Source: Prostheceraeus crozeri
Lineage: Eukaryota; Platyhelminthes; Polycladida; Euryleptidae
Length of the DNA stretch: 64,000 nucleotides
Direction of reading: 5' to 3'
Assembly: GCA_907163375.1 (NCBI GenBank)
Contig: CAJQUW010016185.1
Coordinates: forward strand, 124,001-188,000
Position 1 is the first letter of the stretch. Each line of letters begins with the position of its first letter. Below the pieces are notes generated by a model that ran no database searches, was not told the DNA's origin, and worked only from the letters and a program-made list of their open reading frames with translations. Below, piece after piece: positions 1 through 12,700 of this stretch. The translations under genes were made by a program, and so were the position numbers.

Positions 1-529
1 CGCACTGGAAACTCTTGCTCGTCTTGTGATTGGACGAGAGGTCTCATCCATTCACCGCTTAGGAAAATCTTATCAATGGTAGTGCACCAGCTCTGCTCTT
101 CACATTTATCTTTCACAATGTGAGTGTCGGTGAGCTCCTGCTATCAGGTTGTTTTGACTTGCTATCAAGTTGAATAGTCTCTTGCTATCAAGAGATTCAC
201 TTCTGCTCATAAAGCATATCATCGCTGTAATACCTCCTTTGCTCGAGCGTTCCTTCGGGACGGCGGGTACTACCGTAGAGGGATTGCGTTGCACGGGTTG
301 TTCGTCGTTTGTTAGACCGAAACCTCTGAGCCGTTGCTCATGTCGGGCGTTCGACTTCATACTCAACGTGACACTTTCTCTCGCCAGGTCAGAGTACTTC
401 AGCCATTCGACAAGGGTTAGTCTTTATGGTATGGAGCATTTCGAAGTGTTGATTGACTCATGTTCATTGAATGACTATTCACATGATCATCATAGGTAAA
501 ATGAAATAAATCTTACGTGTCCGTTTCAG
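1..529. other. No gene assigned; intron-like and possible upstream exon sequence
   Basis: Both strands show only short open frames here and nothing I recognise. An acceptor-like pyrimidine tract ending in AG at 528-529 opens the first exon that I can place in the pPolB gene downstream. The frame at the very start (positions 2-85) is open and may be an exon of the same gene, but without a second splice site it cannot be assigned. Confidence 0.3.
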
Positions 530-1768
530 TGAATTTGCCTTCGACGTCGAATCTAACTGCTTTAATCTTCGATATGGATACGAGTATCACGAGAAAAATT
601 GAATCTTATCGCGTCTCTGCCAAGATGGAGGAAAGTCTCATTGAGCAATGTAAGTTTTTGTGTGATGGGGCAAGGATGTAGGTTGTGCTAATATAACTCT
701 TGAACTAACATCATTCGGTTATCATATGTGTTGAGCATAGGAATTAATTTTCATAAACCTTTGAATAACATCAAAAATGTAAGAATCATATCCTTATTAA
801 TTTTCAACGAAAGACCCTTAACGTCTTTTTACTCCGCGTTTTTCAAAACCGAAGCTCATTTTCTAAAATTTATAATGCACTCTAATATCTCCCTCGAGAA
901 ATCTCTCACCAATATCTCCCTCCCTTTTTCAGTACAGCAGCGCATCATGAACTGAGAACCTGTTCCTGAAGGGGCACTTGGTCGAGTCTATGAACGACTG
1001 GGAATATGTAAGTATCTTAATGAATGAATGCTGTCATGTGTTCTGTATCATCATGGTTGATAGCATGCATTCCATCATTCATCAATCTCATCTCTTTTCG
1101 ACTCTACAGTTTTGGCAAGGCAGGAGAAGTGGGAGGAAGTCGCGAGGTGGAAATATGATGATGATTTTCCGGCCATACCCTCTCGCCCATCTACCTCAGC
1201 TCCACCATCTGAGCAGCCATCCACCTCGGGTATGGTCATCGCCCAACCTCCAACACCACCCATACCAGCTCCTCGTCGCCACATCCCTCCAACACACAAG
1301 GCGCGGACTCTTCCACCCTCGGCTCGCATCCCCTTCTACCTCCTCTTGAACCATCGGTGATGGCGGAAGTAAATTCTCTTGATGGCAAGTTACAGTGATG
1401 GTAAAGGGGGACAAGGACTTAAACAAAACTCACGCCACACTTGGAATTGAATAGTCATGTTACTGATCGCTTTCCTTTCTTTTCTCAACAGATCTCGCAA
1501 CGGTATTTCTGGGCGACGACGTTCCTAACCGCCCCGTCAACTCTCACATTCCACCACCGGCTACAGCAGGCGACTTCCCTCCCATCTCCAACAAGTCGGT
1601 AGAAATGGAGATCGAGGTGTGTGACCACACCATTAAAATGGTAGGTTGAAGATTTCCTCACTCATCTCCCTCAAACGTTTGGCTAATAGCGTCTTCCTCA
1701 ATTTCAGGCATCGACTTCATCACGAAAGCCCTCCTTCCTCAAGGAAAGTTTAGAGCTGTTGACTGAAG
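530..1768 (+). CDS. 5' exons of the Polinton A pPolB gene (spliced leader region)
   Basis: Several stretches flanked by good GT-AG sites lead into the polymerase frame: 530-649 (acceptor 528-529, donor GTAAGT at 650), 933-1007 (donor GTAAGT at 1008), 1110 to about 1356, 1492-1640 (donor GTAGGT at 1641) and 1708-1768 (donor GTAGGT at 1769). The last two join in frame with the exon beginning at 1828, which carries the zinc finger of the polymerase. The second exon has stops in all frames, so either its boundaries differ or the copy is decayed. The encoded protein is proline- and serine-rich with no domain I recognise. Introns at the start of a Polinton polymerase gene imply nuclear transcription and splicing. 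Exact exon limits are inferred from splice consensus only. Confidence 0.55.
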
Positions 1769-1827
1769 GTAGGTTGTAACAAGACACTAAGACTTTAATA
1801 GAGATGATAGAATGATTTCTCTTTTAG

Positions 1828-4800
1828 GTGATGCTAGTTCCAGCTCAACACTATCGCGGGAAGGCAACGAGCGGGAATGTGCTGACTGTGGGCACATCTT
1901 CACGAGGAAACGCGATCTGCTCCGACACATCAGACAACGTGTGTGTCAACCCAAGTCGCCATCAATCTCCCGAGGTGAGGATGACTCTATTGAACACGTC
2001 TCCTTTACTTGCGACTTTTGCATTCAATCATTTGAAACACGATTTGAATTATCTTCACACAGACTTCGCCACACACATACAGATGAAAGTTACAGTAACA
2101 GCATCTCCTCTATCCGACTCACTGAAATATCAATGAACAATTTAGTGAGGGACTACAATATGGAATCTTCAGAAACCATTGCTGACTTTGAAGAGTGGTT
2201 TCATCAAAGTTCATCCTTGATAGATGCGCTCTTTAGAAATTTAGACAACTTTAGAATAAAAGCGCGCATCTACCTAAAAATAAAATATGTAAAAATTGAT
2301 CATCATACTGGTCAAATAGTAGAGCGGTTGGAGTTACTCTCCTGCTACAGAAGTAATCGATGAAGATTCTTGGTTAAATTTTCATATCCAAGGACTAAAA
2401 CTAAATATAGTTAAATTCAACGAACGCGATAGTGGCCTCATTTTTGATGGTATAGAATCTGCCAAGTTTAAAATCACTTTGCTAGAAAGTTATAGTGGGC
2501 GAGGCTCCTTCAATCTTCCAAAAATTTTAAAAGACAAAAAAGCAGTCATTTCTGTAGATTGCGAATCGCAATGTTTTAAGTATGCAGTGTTATCCATTCT
2601 CCACTACAATGATGTAAATGATAATCGTTTCCGTAGAAGTAAGTATCAAGAGTCGGAGAATGAATTAAAGTTTGATGACTGCAATAGTGAAGACATGAAA
2701 TTGAAAGATATAGAGAAATTTGAGAAATTAAATAAAATTAAGATAGTGGTACACGTCTGGGAGAAAGGACTAAAAGGCGTTAGGTATAACAACCGCCAAA
2801 GTAGCTATGATCGAGTTGTCAACCTCTTGCTAGTGTATGAGGACAATACTCAACAGTGGCATTACTGTGGCATTCCAAAAATTCATCGCCTTTACAACCA
2901 TATACAAAAATCGATTAAAGGTGAACATTTCATATGCGACCGCTGCACGCGACCATTTTGGTCGAAAAATACATTTCTAAGTCATTATGAATGGTGCAAG
3001 CGAGGTAAATTACAAATGGAACGCATGCCCAAAGACAAAATCTTTTCACATAGAGATAATGGTGACGAATTAAGTCCCCTGCGTGTCATTTACGCAGACA
3101 TAGAATGCTACATTGATGATATCATCCAAAGGCAGCAGCCATATCATGCTATGAAGTATGGCATGACCACTTTAGAAATAGGCAAAACAAAATGCATACT
3201 TGGCAAGGTGAAGATTGTGTTTCAAAATTTCTAGAATTTCTCGATAAAGTTGCTAAATTTCAACAATCATATGATTCCCAGTTGAAGCGTAAGTCTCTAC
3301 ATATGTCAGATGAGGACAAACAGAAATTCGAAAGTTGCACATCCTGTCCTAAATGTCATGAAACGTTTGATGACGATAAAATCAAGAAAGTGCGTGATCA
3401 TGATCACATCAATGGCAAATTTAGAAACGCACTCTGCTCCAAGTATAACTTTTCACATAAGTTGAGACGTCGCGTACTACCCGTCATTTTTCACAACTTT
3501 AAGGGCTATAACAGTCATATGCTCATAAAAGGAGGGTTGAGCCAGATGAAATCGTGGCAGTTCAATGTTATAGCACAAACGAGAGAAAAATTCATGGCAA
3601 TGACAGCAAAAGTACCAGTTGATAAAACTAAAGAAAATAAGACAGTCTTCTTCGAAATAAAATTTTTAGATTCATTTCAATTCATGTCAGCGTCACTAGC
3701 TTCTCTCGTTCGAAATCTCAAGTTTCTTCCACATAGTCAAACTTTGAAGAAACACTATCCAAATTTAACAGATGACATGATCACTCGCAAAGGTGTCTTT
3801 CCCTATGCGTATTTTAGCTCAATGTCTAAACTATATGAAACAACACTTCCTTCCATTGACAAATTCCAAAACGATTTGACGGGTGAAGATTGTCCAGTAG
3901 AGGATTATGAACATCCTCAAGAGGCATGGACAAAATTTGATTGTAAAACGTTTGGCGATTATATGATCGCTTACTTAGAATTAGATGTCATTTTGCTGGC
4001 TGATGTCTTTCAGGAATTTCGACGAGTGGCATTAGAAGAAGACAAATTAGATCCTATCCACTTTGTCAGTCTACAAGCCATGTCCTTTAAATCAGCCTTT
4101 AAAATGACTGGTGAGACCATTCATCTCTTACAAGACCCCGAGATGTATAACATATTTGAGCGCGGAATACGCGGTGGTCTCACATTTGTAAATAAACATC
4201 ATATAAAATCTGAAACAGTAGGTGATGATCATATCCACCTAAAGTACTATGACCAAAATAATTTACATGGCAGTTCACTGTCTAAACCACTACCTCATTC
4301 CGAGTTTAGTTGGTTAAATCAAGATGAGCTTGAGTATTACTCCAACCCTTTAAACATACTGAAGATTCCAGATGAAGGTGATTGGGGATATTATTTTGAA
4401 GTGGATTTGATTTATCCAAATAGCATTAAAAATAAAACTGCTGATTTCCCACTCGCACCTGAATCTGGTGAAGTGACTGAAGATATGTTTCACCATTCAT
4501 GTCACAATTTCATAATAACTTAGCAGAGTGTGGACAGCCAAGGTACAAACCATGCCGCAAACTTTTATTCACTCAATATGATAAGGAAAACTATCTAGTT
4601 CACTTAAGCATCTTAAAATTTTATTTAGGAATGGGCATGATTTTAAAAAGAGTTCACCGCATCATCAAATTTAGACAGAAAGCCTTCCTCAAGCCATATA
4701 TTGATAGCAACAGCCAGAAACGTGCACTAGCCCAAAATAATTTTGAAAAAGATTTTTATAAGTATAAGAATAATAGTCTATTTGGTAAGACGATGGAGGA

Positions 4801-5064
4801 TGTTAGAAAACGTGTAAACTATAAACTAGTCATTGATGATCAAAAATATCACAAATTGACCTCATCACCTCTTTTCATTGATAGAGACATCATCGATGAG
4901 GATCTTGTAGGTGTTAAATGATAAAAGCTGAAGTTGAGTTGTGCAAGCCCATCTATATTGGGCAAGCCGTTTTAGATTATTCCAAGCTTGAAATGTATCA
5001 ACTCTTCTACAAAATATCAAAACCATGCCCTCTCGTAAAAGAGGTTCGCTTGCTGGGTGGTGAT
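1828..5064 (+). pseudogene. Polinton A protein-primed DNA polymerase B (pPolB), truncated and frameshifted
   Basis: This is the family B, protein-primed polymerase that replicates Polintons. Order seen: C2H2 finger (CADCGHIF...RHIRQRVC, ~1880-1950), second CxxC finger (~2010-2075), N-terminal domain, another finger at ~2935-3000, Exo I YADIECYI (~3090), CxxC plus DHDHINGKFR (~3350-3430), Exo II HNFKGYNSHM (~3490), Exo III YLELDVILLADVF (~3970), palm motif A DQNNLHG (~4250) and motif B KNNSLFGKT (~4770). Motif A departs from the usual DxNNLYG. The frame changes near 2350, 3205, 4505 and 4918, so no full protein can be made. The gene stops at 5064 just after GGD, where motif C (DTDS) would be, because Polinton B begins at 5065. 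The remainder is not in the window. Confidence 0.9.
5059..5064. other. Presumed target site of Polinton B (GGTGAT)
   Basis: These six bases immediately precede the AGTAGTAA start of Polinton B and are the last bases of the interrupted polymerase gene. Polintons duplicate 6 bp on insertion. The second copy, at the right end of B, is not visible in the window, so the duplication is unconfirmed. Confidence 0.5.
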
Positions 5065-5094
5065 AGTAGTAATAAAACGGCGAACACTCTACCG

Positions 5095-5265
5095 GCGCAC
5101 CCCCCCTCTGGAACGACAGAGTGTTGTGGTCGGCCGCCGTGGTGCTTCGAGTCTGACTCCCCCCCCCCTCTGGAACGACAGAGTGTCGTGGTGTGCCGGC
5201 CAAGTTGGTCCGAAAGGTTCGCTGACGTCCCCCCCCCTCTGGAACGACAGAGTGTCGTGGTGGAC
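5095..5265 (+). repeat. Three GC-rich direct repeats (C-run plus CTCTGGAACGACAGAG)
   Basis: A C-run followed by CTCTGGAACGACAGAGTGT occurs at about 5099, 5165 and 5234, spaced about 65-70 bp. A single related copy (C-run, CTCTGGAAGGAAGTC) lies close to both ends of Polinton C, so this is an amplified TIR module. Confidence 0.75.
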
Positions 5266-5377
5266 TTGGGCGACCGCCAGATTTTGTCTTGAGGCTATAG
5301 TGTGTGATGTTTTTCGTGCAATCTGCTGAATGTTGGGTTGAAAATGGGCTGTTTCGAGTGGAAGCAGTGCTCGGATG

Positions 5378-8310
5378 TGAAAACGGAGGCCAGATTCGGA
5401 TTCAGCGTGAAATTCTGCATCTGTATGGTGAATTTGAAAGCAATCGGAGAGAAAAAGTTTCGCTGACGTCCCCCCCCTCGGCACCGACCTTCCAACTTTG
5501 GTTGTAGAGATAGTAGAAAGTCGTGCAATAGCTCGTTTGAAAGCTAAGAGTGAGACAAATTCATTGAAAGAATCTGCTTGTTCATATCTGTCTTCGTTTA
5601 GATGTTAGACGCCATTTAATATTTCGGGACATTGGCGAAAAACGACAGAGTTAGAATTTTGGACGTTTTGGGATGTAGCGTCAAAATGAAGTATCGGATG
5701 GGAAAACGGAGGCCAGATCTGGAATCAGCATGAAATTCTCTATCTGTATGGTGAGTTTCAAGTCAATCGGAGAGAAAAAATTTTTCTTCACGAAATTTTT
5801 TCGAAAAAACGACAGAGTTAGAATTTTTGCGATGGCTGTAGAGCCAAAACGAAGCATCGGATGGGAAAACGGAGGCCAGATTCGGATTCAGCGTGAAATT
5901 CTGCATCTGTATGGTGAATTTGAAAGCAATCGGAGAGAAAAAGTTTCGCTGACGTCCCCCCCCTCGGCACCGACCTTCCAACTTTGGTTGTAGAGATAGT
6001 AGAAAGTCGTGCAATAGCTCGTTTGAAAGCTAAGAGTGAGACAAATTCACTGAAAGAATCTGCTTGTTCATATCTGTCTTCGTTTAGATGTTAGACGCCA
6101 TTTAATATTTTGGGACATTGGCGAAAAACGACAGAGTTAGAATTTTGGACGTTTTGGGCTGTAGCGTCAAAACGAAGCATCGGATGGGAAAACGGAGGCC
6201 AGATCTGGAATCAGCATGAAATTCTCTATCTGTATGGTGAGTTTCAAGTCAATCGGAGAGAAAAAATTTTTCTTCACGAAATTTTTTCGAAAAAACGACA
6301 GAGTTAGAATTTTTGCGATGGCTGTAGAGCCAAAACGAAGCATCGGATGGGAAAACGGAGGCCAGATTCGGATTCAGCGTGAAATTCTGCATCTGTATGG
6401 TGAATTTGAAAGCAATCGGAGAGAAAAAGTTTCGCTGACGTCCCCCCCCTCGGCACCGACCTTCCAACTTTGGTTGTAGAGATAGTAGAAAGTCGTGCAA
6501 TAGCTCGTTTGAAAGCTAAGAGTGAGACAAATTCACTGAAAGAATCTGCTTGTTCATATCTGTCTTCGTTTAGATGTTAGACGCCATTTAATATTTTGGG
6601 ACATTGGCGAAAAACGACAGAGTTAGAATTTGGGACGTTTTGGGCTGTAGCTTCAAAACGAAGCATCGGATGGGAAAACGGAGGCCAGATTTGGAATCAG
6701 CATGAAATTCTCTATCTGTATGGTGAGTTTCAAGTCAATCGGAGAGAAAAAATTTTTCTTCATGAAATTTTTTCGAAAAAACGACAGAGTTAGAATTTTT
6801 GCGATGGCTGTAGGGCCAAAACGAAGCATCGGATGGGAAAACGGAGGCCAGATTCGGATTCAGCGTGAAATTCTGCATCTGTATGGTGAATTTGAAAGCA
6901 ATCGGAGAGAAAAAGTTTCGCTGACGTCCCCCCCCCCTCGGCACCGACCTTCCAACTTTGGTTGTAGAGATAGTAGAAAGTCGTGCAATAGCTCGTTTGA
7001 AAGCTAAGAGTGAGACAAATTCACTGAAAGAATCGGCTTGTTCATATCTGTCTTCGTTTAGATGTTAGACGCCATTTAATATTTTGGGACATTGGCGAAA
7101 AACGACAGAGTTAGAATTTTGGACGTTTTGGGCTGTAGCGTCAAAACGAAGCATCGGATGGGAAAACGGAGGCCAGATCTGGAATCAGCATAAGTCAATC
7201 GGAGAGAAAAAATTTTTCTTCACGAAATTTTTTCGAAAAAACGACAGAGTTAGAATTTTTGCGATGGCTGTAGAGCCAAAACGAAGCATCGGATGGGAAA
7301 ACGGAGGCCAGATTCGGATTCAGCGTGAAATTCTGCATCTGTATGGTGAATTTGAAAGCAATCGGAGAGAAAAAGTTTCGCTGACGTCCCCCCCCCTCGG
7401 CACCGACCTTCCAACTTTGGTTGTAGAGATAGTAGAAAGTCGTGCAATAGCTCGTTTGAAAGCTAAGAGTGAGACAAATTCACTGAAAGAATCTGCTTGT
7501 TCACATCTGTCTTCGTTTAGATGTTAGACGCCATTTAATATTTTGGGACATTGGCGAAAAACGACAGAGTTAGAATTTTGGACGTTTTGGGCTGTAGCGT
7601 CAAAACGAAGCATCGGATGGGAAAACGGAGGCCAGATTTGGAATCAGCATGAAATTCTCTATCTGTATGGTGAGTTTCAAGTCAATCGGAGAGAAAAAAT
7701 TTTTCTTCACGAAATTTTTTCGAAAAAACGACAGAGTTAGAATTTTTGCGATGGCTGTAGAGCCAAAACGAAGCATCGGATGGGAAAACGGAGGCCAGAT
7801 TCGGATTCAGCGTGAAATTCTGCATCTGTATGGTGAATTTGAAAGCAATCGGAGAGAAAAAGTTTCGCTGACGTCCCCCCCCCCTCGGCACCGACCTTCC
7901 AACTTTGGTTGTAGAGATAGTAGAAAGTCGTGCAATAGCTCGTTTGAAAGCTAAGAGTGAGACAAATTCACTGAAAGAATCTGCTTGTTCATATCTGTCT
8001 TCGTTTAGATGTTAGACGCCATTTAATATTTTGGGACATTGGCGAAAAACGACAGAGTTAGAATTTTGGACGTTTTGGGCTGTAGCGTCAAAATGAAGCA
8101 TCGGATGGGAAAACGGAGGCCAGATTTGGAATCAGCATGAAATTCTCTATCTGTATGGTGAGTTTCAAGTCAATCGGAGAGAAAAAATTTTTCTTCACGA
8201 AATTTTTTCGAAAAAACGACAGAGTTAGAATTTTTGCGATGGCTGTAGAGCCAAAACGAAGCATCGGATGGGAAAACGGAGGCCAGATTCGGATTCAGCG
8301 TCCAATTCTA
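5378..8310 (+). repeat. Satellite array, about six units of ~487 bp
   Basis: Near-identical units recur every 486-488 bp; the marker CAGCATGAAATTCTC, for example, occurs at 5727, 6213, 6699, 7646 and 8134. Each unit has two diverged ~160-bp half-repeats sharing CATCGGATGGGAAAACGGAG, then a ~165-bp unique part. The unit near 7190 has a ~28-bp internal deletion. Open frames in the array (65-147 codons) repeat with the units and are by-products. The C-run in each unit varies from seven to nine bases. The array lies inside the terminal region of Polinton B. Confidence 0.95.
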
Positions 8311-8390
8311 CATGAACATGGTGTATTTCCAGCTCCATTGGACCTCTAGAATCGGTGATAGAAGCGTTTTAAGTTTTTGGATGATGGGTA

Positions 8391-8478
8391 TTACGTCATC
8401 AGCTGATCGCCACACACTATATAAGCGGGAACCGACAGAGACTTTTCATTTAGAGGAGAACGATTGTCAAAGGTAGGT
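8391..8478 (+). promoter_or_regulatory. TIR promoter copy of Polinton B: CRE-like site, TATA box, leader and splice donor
   Basis: TTACGTCATC (8391-8400, ATF/CREB-like) is followed by TATATAAG (8418-8425), a ~45-nt leader and an AAAG|GTAGGT donor at 8473. The same arrangement lies in both TIRs of Polinton C. The nearest strong acceptor is at 9136-9137, just before the open frame of 9138-9718. Confidence 0.65.
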
Positions 8479-9137
8479 CGTCTCTCTGAGCTCCGATGAT
8501 AGCTTCGGACATTCCAAATTCCGGGTTTCTGTAAGAAACCGACTTAGAAAATTTCATTGCTGAAGTCAGCTAAGGCGTCAGACTTAGAGGTTAGCCAGGA
8601 GATGGCCTTCGTCTCCAGGCCATAAAAGACTCCAAAACTTTAAAGGCTTGTAACTTTGCTTCTACAAGTCCGTTTGACTTGATTCAAAAAAGGTTCGGTC
8701 GCTATTGACCTGCCCTAAGTGATAGACTACTTATTAAATTTCATAAGTAGTTCTAAAAAGTTGAAAAATTTAAATTCACTAGTTTTGGAGGTTTTCTGGG
8801 GTTTTCGACCCTGCTGAATTCAACTAAGACATTTATAAAGTTGTGGGAGGCGAGCTTCGGCTTGGAATTTGCAACCTTTGTAAACAATCCACTGGTTTTC
8901 ATGTCAAAATCAGGGTCCGGATACCAACACAGTGATATGATGACGCACGCTCTTTCCGCTGGAGGTTGGATTTGTGGGTCGAGGCCTTGGAGTTGGGATA
9001 AGATCCCCTCTGAGTAATGCCTGTAACGGATTCAAAGGTTCGACACTTTCCACCAATCTCACAATTTAGCTGTATGATTATAAGAATGACTGCCAATGTC
9101 GCCTGTCAGTAATTCCATTTTATCCTTCCTTCTACAG

Positions 9138-9718
9138 ATAATGGGAGGCAACTCAAAATTTTTGATCAAGAAGTGTCTATGTGGGGGGCTGAAAAGAGGG
9201 GTGCTGAGTTCAAGCGCCATTTGAATAAGTATAAGGATGCTCCCAATGAGCATAAAGAATTAGCTGTAATATCTGGCTGTATTCATTGCTTAAAATTTAG
9301 CAAAGGCAAGCAGAATGAGGAATTTTACGCTACTCACTTAGCATGTCCAACCACAAAGGTTGCCAATTACACGACATCGGACGTTGGCAAAATGGTAGTC
9401 AGATACTTCAACGAAACATCCGACGGTGTAGAAACGGATCTAGATAAAGTGATACAGTCAATCATAGGGTCCGATCACAGTGCAGCATGCAATGATAAAA
9501 ACGTTGATACTGAATCTGAGGAAGGAGTCGCCACAAACAAAGCTGTCGAGAAGCCAATACTCGACGATGTAGAAACGGATCTAGATAAAGCGATACAGTC
9601 AATCATAGGGTTCGATCACAGTGCAGCAGGCAATGATGAAAACGATGATAGCGAATCTGAGGAAGTAGTCGTCACAAACAAAGCTATCAAGAAGCCTATC
9701 TTTAAAAAGATATTCTGA
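9138..9718 (+). CDS. Unknown acidic protein of Polinton B with a duplicated 47-residue segment
   Basis: The frame opens after a good acceptor (TTCTACAG, 9130-9137). The first in-frame ATG is at 9179, but the frame is open back to the acceptor, so the true start is probably in the leader exon downstream of the promoter at 8391-8478. The N-terminal half is basic and contains CxxC-type spacing (GCIHCLKF). The C-terminal half is two copies of a 141-bp unit (starting 9428 and 9569) with the core DLDKxIQSIIG, each followed by an acidic SE-rich stretch. An alternative ATG at 9141 reads an MGGNSK start in another frame but stops after 27 codons, and a G-run at 9182-9187 lies between the two frames. 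I do not recognise the family. Confidence 0.55.
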
Positions 9719-12700
9719 CGAGAGAATTTTCGTGGTCTACGTTATATATAAGCTATAGACATAGACCTAAGCTTGGCATATGACGCGTAACTGTCTAACT
9801 GGGCTATTTGCCTCCTGAAAATTATTTGGATGATGACGAACTTCAGAGCATAATTCACATTCAATTCACCTAAGCGCTATCAGGCTTAGATGTGGATGTC
9901 ATTGCGGTAATAGTGTCAAATGAAAAATAATCGACAGTCTGCAGATGACCCAGCTACTACGTCACAGTTCAAACAAATCATTGTGTGGGCAGCAATAAAA
10001 ATGCATGAATAATCAAAGGTTCCAGAGGGCACAGTATATTTCTGGTATTGAATACAACACAACAAAACACTTATCAGCTACTATTATGAGTTTCAGAAAC
10101 ATTTTATACAGCTGCTTGTGGAATCAAAATTTGTAAAAGAATCATTTAGAATGATTTTTCATATTTAGATATTATCGCCATCAATTTAACTATTTTGTTA
10201 TCGCTGAAAACTTCAAGAAAATACTTCACAATTCGTTTCGACAATTAATAAAAACGTCGGTTCATGAATTACGTCGATTTGAGCTTAAAATGTGGAAGGC
10301 ATAGATTATAGCAAACGTGTGTTTAATCCCGTTGTATTTACAACAACATCTTGACTTGAGTTATCAGCATCGATCGATGAAAAAGATTTGCTTGATGAGG
10401 GTATACACAAATGAGAATGCAGAAGGATTTCTCAAGACAAGCATCTTTCAAGCAGCCGCGAATTTTACCAAGCATCCAGAAAATGGCGAGCGTCCGGCTA
10501 CTAGGATATAGTGTGTTTGACACAATATTAGATGATCACAATTTCCTACATTTTCTAGTCTGGAGAACTTGACAATTTAATGAAATCGTTTTTCATCATA
10601 AATTGTGATAATCAATCCATTGTTTAAGATTTGAGTTTCGAGTGGGCATTCTATTAACTAGATTATTAGATCATATTTTGCTTATTCTTTTGTCTATTAA
10701 TTAAAATTACCTAAATGCTTCAAAAAAATGACTTGAAACTTGAATGGGATTGCAGATGGTCATTGGCATAAAATCATTAAGGCCAATGAAATATAAATTA
10801 TGAACACTGTAAGATAGCCTTTCTAAATGTGCCAAGTAAAATTATAGGAGAGAAAATATTATTCATGGAGTTGTCTGAAAGTTCATGAGTGTGAAGAAAG
10901 GATGCGCAGTCATTTTTGTAGGACTCCGACTCCGGTAGGGCCCCTGCGAACTGCGAAAATTATGTGGGCTACTTGGCTTGCTCTAAGCCTATGTCAGTTT
11001 ACTTTTAATTTAGTACATGAAATAATGTTAGCTTGCGTATTTGACATGAATGTAAGCAAGGTGAAAAAGTCGCTATTAATTATGGGCTTATGCAGAGTGC
11101 GACATAAAGATGTGACCTTTTTTAGTAGCAATTAACTTTCTAATTATCCAACATAAATTGACAAATATTGTCTGATTTTGAAGCCAACACATCTCTATAT
11201 AGTCAACATCACTACTACGACTGCATTTGAGGAAGAGAGCATAATATGCACACAAAGTATAAAGCTAGAAAGCTAAAAAGACTAGATGAAAAGAGCATCG
11301 ACTAAATATAAAAAAGTTGTTTCCAATTCTTCACTTAATAAACGATAATGATCATGAGGAAGTCTTTCACGATCGTTGCGATGACGAGCTTTCATTTCAA
11401 TCATGCAGAAATGAATGTGTAGTACATAAAGGAATCGATGTGGTGAATCAAATATCTTTAGAGAAAACATTTTTCGAGTAATCAATACCCAGAGCATTGT
11501 GGCACTCATCAGAAAACAATGTAACTTGCATATCTACGATTTATCAGCAAATTCGAATTTCAAATTTAGAGTGAGAAGTAATTACTGAAGGGCCTGTAGC
11601 TCTCAATCATTGTTCAATTTTGTCACTGAATTATTTCACACTAAGTAGATAAAAAAATACTATTATACGATGGGTGTAGAATATCTGCATTACCTGTATC
11701 CGCACTACATGTCGACACCCCTTATATAGTTGTGCTAAAGCTAGAGATCCCTCGATGAGGAGCTCTATGATCGACCTTGAACGCATTGAATGTAGTCTAA
11801 TGGTTAAGCGCTCGTCTGAAGACATTATGCTAAATGAAACTGTTTGGGGTTTACCTTGGAATTAGAGACGTGGAGACTTTGGAAGAAACAAAACAGGAAA
11901 ATACGAAATTTCAGGCCTTCCGTTATTATAAGGGTGATTGCTGATGGTTGATCAAGTCATTACCCAAATGATCATTTGTAACAATTGTGAAAAACTTAGC
12001 CATGGAGACTATCGTTTAAGTGAAAAATTGGAAACAATTAACTTTTCTATTCAGCCGCTGTTCTTTCATCTAGTTTTTTAGCTTTTGAGTTCTCATACTT
12101 TGTGTGCATTATTATGCTCTCATCCTCAAATGCAATCGTAGTAGGAATGTTGACTATATAGAAATGTGTTGTCTTCAAAATCAGACAATATTTGTCAATT
12201 TGTGTTGGATAATTAGAAAGTTAATAGCTAATAAATAAGTCACATCTTTATGCCGCACATATACACCTACATGGATGTAGAATTGACAAGAACGAGGAAA
12301 ATCATTTTCACATTGGAATCAGCCCATTTTATATTGTGGTATGCGAGTGTAACTATGAAGTCTTCATGTCCTTTCACAAGCATATTTTGCGTCCATCCTA
12401 ATTTAGGGGAACTGGTAATCGCAGGGACGGGACATCCTAGAACTAGTCTACGTGGCTATATTATGATCATTTTATCAAGATGACGGCTGAAAGCATTCGG
12501 TTATTTGGAAATTGATTTTTGATTTCTTTTGGCAAAGGTGCCCTTGAACAGAAGTATAGTCATGCGACAACTGTTTTCGAAATTTGACTTCGAATTAGAA
12601 GTACTACTGATGAAATAGTTTTCCTCTTTGCTAATATCGTTTTTTTAGAAATAGAGAATTAATTTTGGAATGAACATAGGGTAGCCAGTTACTTGATAGT

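Larger units (their letters stand above)
5065..9022 (+). mobile_element. Polinton B, left terminal region
   Basis: The segment starts AGTAGTAATAAAACGG, closely matching the start of Polinton C at 13819 (AGTAGTAACCCCGTGG), and Polintons begin with AG. Further matches follow in the same order and orientation: a cgc-C-run-CTCTGGAA block near 5094 (compare ~13877), GGCCAAGTTGG near 5198 (compare ~13982), and a long near-identical stretch at ~8360-9020 (compare ~14700-15355). The middle is expanded by the ~487-bp satellite. It is therefore the left TIR of a relative of C, inserted into the polymerase gene of Polinton A. No right end is visible. Confidence 0.7.

Noticed and set aside
106-499. ORFs at 106-366 (minus) and 170-499 (plus)
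   Set aside because: They overlap on opposite strands with no recognisable motif, and the region looks like intron or leader sequence.
1-5064. The polymerase fragment A being the missing polymerase of Polinton C
   Set aside because: It lies outside the C target duplications and is separated from C by Polinton B and host-like DNA.
5304-8349. Many 65-147-codon ORFs in the satellite
   Set aside because: They repeat with the ~487-bp unit on both strands and have no independent support.
11780-11825. tRNA-like GTAGTCTAATGGTTAAGCGC
   Set aside because: It looks like a D-arm region, but no T-arm or acceptor stem can be paired downstream.
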